A stretch of DNA of 7,909 bases from Phycisphaerales bacterium (lineage in GTDB: Bacteria > Planctomycetota > Phycisphaerae > UBA1845): contig JAUWNF010000138.1 in the NCBI GenBank assembly GCA_030612785.1, positions 1 through 7,909 on the forward strand. The letters are read 5' to 3'. The translations under genes and the position numbers were made by a program. Shown here piece after piece: positions 6,224 to 7,909 of this stretch (position 1 is its first letter; the number at the start of each line of letters is the position of its first letter). The notes under the pieces are model-generated. The model was not told the origin of the DNA and did not search any database. It was given only the letters and a program-made list of their open reading frames with translations.

Positions 6224-7014
6224 CCCTGAACGATGCCAAGCTGGTGTTCCTCGACGTGGAGACCACCGGCCTGTCCCCGGCCATGGGTGACCGGATCGTC
6301 GAGATCGGCATGACCGTCTGCCGTGGCGCTCAGGAACTCGAATCGCTCTCACGACTGGTCAACCCTGAGAGGCCGATCCCTGGGGATGCGCAAGCGATAC
6401 ACGGTATTCGAGATGAGGATGTTGCCGAATGCCCGACGTTCGGTTCCGCCGCCGACGAAGTCTGTAACGCGTTACGGAATGGCTGGCTCGTCGGCCACAA
6501 CATTAGGTTTGACGCGGGTTTCATGGCGATGGAAATCGCCACCGCGGGCATGGTGGCCCAGCCTCTCGGCTGCCTGGACACCTGCCAGCTGGCCGGGGTC
6601 ATCTGGGACTTGCCGAACTACCAGCTCGGCACCGTCGTCGATTACCTCGGGATCGACGGGCAGGGAAGACATCGGGCGTTCGCCGATGCCCGACTGTCGC
6701 GCGCCGTTTTCAATCACGTGGTGGCGGAGTTGGGAGGCTGGGACCGTGTCCACCTGTCCGAGCTTCAGGCCCTGCACACGTGGACACCGGCCTGGCCGGA
6801 CGATCCGCGGCGGGGCCTCCCCGCTATCCTGTACGACGCCCTGACCAACGGCCGGGAGATTCCGATCGGCTACGTGAACGGTGACGGCCAGGCGTCGAAC
6901 CGCACCATTCGTCCGGTTGCGTGCTTCCCCGCGGGCAGGTACACGTACATCCGGGCGCGCTGCAGCAAAGCGGGGGAGTTGCGGACGTTTCGGCTGGATC
7001 GGATTACACTATAG
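6220..7014 (+). CDS. DEDDh 3'-5' exonuclease fused to a C-terminal WYL-type domain
   Basis: This 264-residue protein begins with a DnaQ/PolC-epsilon-type exonuclease that should remove nucleotides from 3' ends of DNA or RNA. Exo I is FLDVETTGL with D12 and E14, Exo II is HNIRFDAGF with D98, and Exo III is HRAFADA with H151 and D156, so the DEDDh set is complete. After about residue 195 comes a different module: ILYDALTNGREIPIGYVNGD, SNRTIRPVACFPAGRYTYI and RTFRLDRI, which matches the core of WYL domains (basic residue followed by R-P, aromatic-I strand, closing R-x-F-x-x-x-R-I). There is no helix-turn-helix, so it is not a conventional regulator. It diverges from the HTH-WYL gene, and a possible Mrr-like nuclease gene follows after 40 bp. 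The substrate is unknown. Exonuclease call very sure, WYL call fairly sure. Confidence 0.88.
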   Translation: MTLNDAKLVFLDVETTGLSPAMGDRIVEIGMTVCRGAQELESLSRLVNPERPIPGDAQAIHGIRDEDVAECPTFGSAADEVCNALRNGWLVGHNIRFDAGFMAMEIATAGMVAQPLGCLDTCQLAGVIWDLPNYQLGTVVDYLGIDGQGRHRAFADARLSRAVFNHVVAELGGWDRVHLSELQALHTWTPAWPDDPRRGLPAILYDALTNGREIPIGYVNGDGQASNRTIRPVACFPAGRYTYIRARCSKAGELRTFRLDRITL

Positions 7015-7054
7015 TGGTGCGCCAGACTCCCGTGCAGTAGAGGCTCACCAATCG

Positions 7055-7909
7055 ATGGCAGCAAGACGCCGGAAAAGCGACGCGGACAGAATGGCGGAGG
7101 CTCTCGAAGAAACCCTCCGGTACGCGCCGTCGTGGGCCGGTCCCTTGCTCGCTGTTGCCTTGTTTCTGTTCCTGTGGTTCGCCGTACCACGGATGCTCAG
7201 CCTGGGTAGCGAGGCCTTCGGCACTGCGCTGGCTCCCGTATCGCGCATGGGTGCACCGATCGTCGGGCTCCTGGTGCTGGTAATCTGGGGGGTTGCCGAG
7301 TCTAAAAAGCGCTCCAGGAGAAGGCTGTTTGATAGCCGTTCCGGCCCCAAGAGCCTGAGATCGCTCAGTTGGCGGGAATTCGAGCAGCTTGTGGGCGAAG
7401 CCTACTACCGGCAGGGGTACGTCGTCGAGGAGCACGGCGGTGGCGGAGCGGACGGCGGCGTCGATCTGGTCCTCCGCAAGGCAGGGGAAACGACGCTGGT
7501 CCAGTGCAAACACTGGCGGACCTCGAAGGTCGGCGTCAAGCTCGGGCGTGAGCTGTACGGGGTCATGGCGGCGGAGAAGGCCGCACGGGGAATCGTGGTT
7601 ACGTGCGGCCGTTTCACTCGTGATGCACGGGACTTCGCCGAGGGAAAACCACTTGCACTGGTCGACGGCCCGGCGGTGTGGCAACGGATGGCATCCGGCA
7701 ACGCCGAATCGAAGGCGAGTCATCAGCGGCGGGGAGCAGTCGCCGAGTCCGGCTCGGAAACTACGGCCCCGCCTGCACCGGTGAGTCAGCCACCTAAATG
7801 CCCTGACTGTGGTTCACCAATGGTTGTCCGCACGGCCCGCAAGGGCCCGCGGGCCGGATCGCCGTTCTACGGATGCACCCGGTATCCCCAGTGTCGGGGC
7901 ATGCGGGAT
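7055..7909 (+). CDS. Membrane-anchored Mrr-like restriction endonuclease with zinc ribbon (partial, runs off window)
   Basis: The frame is open from ATG 7055 to the last base, giving 285 residues with no stop yet. Two hydrophobic segments (about 29-44 and 67-82) suggest membrane anchoring with a basic stretch, KKRSRRR, after the second. Then follows an Mrr-type PD-(D/E)XK nuclease: FEQLVGEAYYRQGYVVEEHG with E110, GADGGVDLVL with D137, and VQCKHW with Q150 and K152. The nuclease fold continues to about 210. A low-complexity linker leads to a topoisomerase-type zinc ribbon with C249, C252, C274 and C280 (CPDCG, FYGCTRYPQC). Such proteins cut DNA, in some cases modified or foreign DNA. The start has only a weak AGAGG about 12 bases upstream. 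It lies 40 bp after the exonuclease with no terminator between them, suggesting co-transcription. Confidence 0.88.
   Translation, partial: MAARRRKSDADRMAEALEETLRYAPSWAGPLLAVALFLFLWFAVPRMLSLGSEAFGTALAPVSRMGAPIVGLLVLVIWGVAESKKRSRRRLFDSRSGPKSLRSLSWREFEQLVGEAYYRQGYVVEEHGGGGADGGVDLVLRKAGETTLVQCKHWRTSKVGVKLGRELYGVMAAEKAARGIVVTCGRFTRDARDFAEGKPLALVDGPAVWQRMASGNAESKASHQRRGAVAESGSETTAPPAPVSQPPKCPDCGSPMVVRTARKGPRAGSPFYGCTRYPQCRGMRD

Noticed and set aside
6063..6311. Long N-terminal extension of the WYL regulator (83 extra residues)
   Set aside because: It has no family similarity, crosses the divergent promoter and the exonuclease start, and a good ribosome binding site precedes the ATG at 6062.
7007..7016. 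10-bp palindrome CACTATAGTG at the end of the exonuclease gene
   Set aside because: It spans the stop codon, has no T tract or extended stem, and is short enough to occur by chance.
7004..7723. 239-residue minus-strand open frame opposite the Mrr-like gene
   Set aside because: It lies antisense to a gene with clear nuclease and zinc-ribbon motifs; its composition looks like a high-GC shadow frame.
1..7909. CRISPR array
   Set aside because: No regularly spaced repeats of 25-40 bp are visible anywhere; the array is presumably beyond cas2 outside the window.

Overview
The window is GC-rich bacterial DNA carrying the front part of a type I-C CRISPR-Cas operon on the minus strand and a divergent pair of nuclease genes on the plus strand. 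No taxonomic marker is present. Codon use and dense gene packing fit a high-GC Gram-negative-type bacterium, but I cannot name a phylum from sequence alone.

Minus strand, in order of transcription: a WYL-domain transcriptional regulator (5037-6062); a gap of about 180 bp with two small inverted repeats; a small unrecognised gene (4674-4858) that looks frameshifted by one base; cas3 (2359-4674, HD nuclease plus helicase); cas5c (1585-2334); and cas8c (start 1585). The genes are coupled by 1-nt stop/start overlaps (TAATG into cas3, TGATG from cas5c to cas8c), so this is one operon. cas7, cas4, cas1, cas2 and the CRISPR array are not in the window and would lie past its left edge.

At the left edge (1-104) is what I read as the 3' end of a group II intron on the PLUS strand: a domain V-like helix (32-64), then a domain VI hairpin with a GAAA loop and a bulged adenosine at 97, ending in AC at 104. 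It lies inside cas8c in antisense orientation, so splicing cannot restore the cas8c mRNA. The cas8c reading frame runs 3-4 codons into intron sequence and stops at 95-97, losing roughly the last hundred residues of the family. That is the part from which the small subunit Cas11c is made in type I-C systems.

Plus strand: a DEDDh 3'-5' exonuclease fused to a C-terminal WYL-type domain (6220-7014), then a two-helix membrane protein with an Mrr-like PD-(D/E)XK nuclease domain and a topoisomerase-type zinc ribbon (7055 to beyond the window end). The exonuclease and the WYL regulator diverge from a 157-bp region in which near-consensus -10 boxes overlap on opposite strands. The whole reads as a defence island: a CRISPR operon damaged by a retroelement, its probable regulator, and two nuclease genes that may form a separate nucleic-acid-handling unit.
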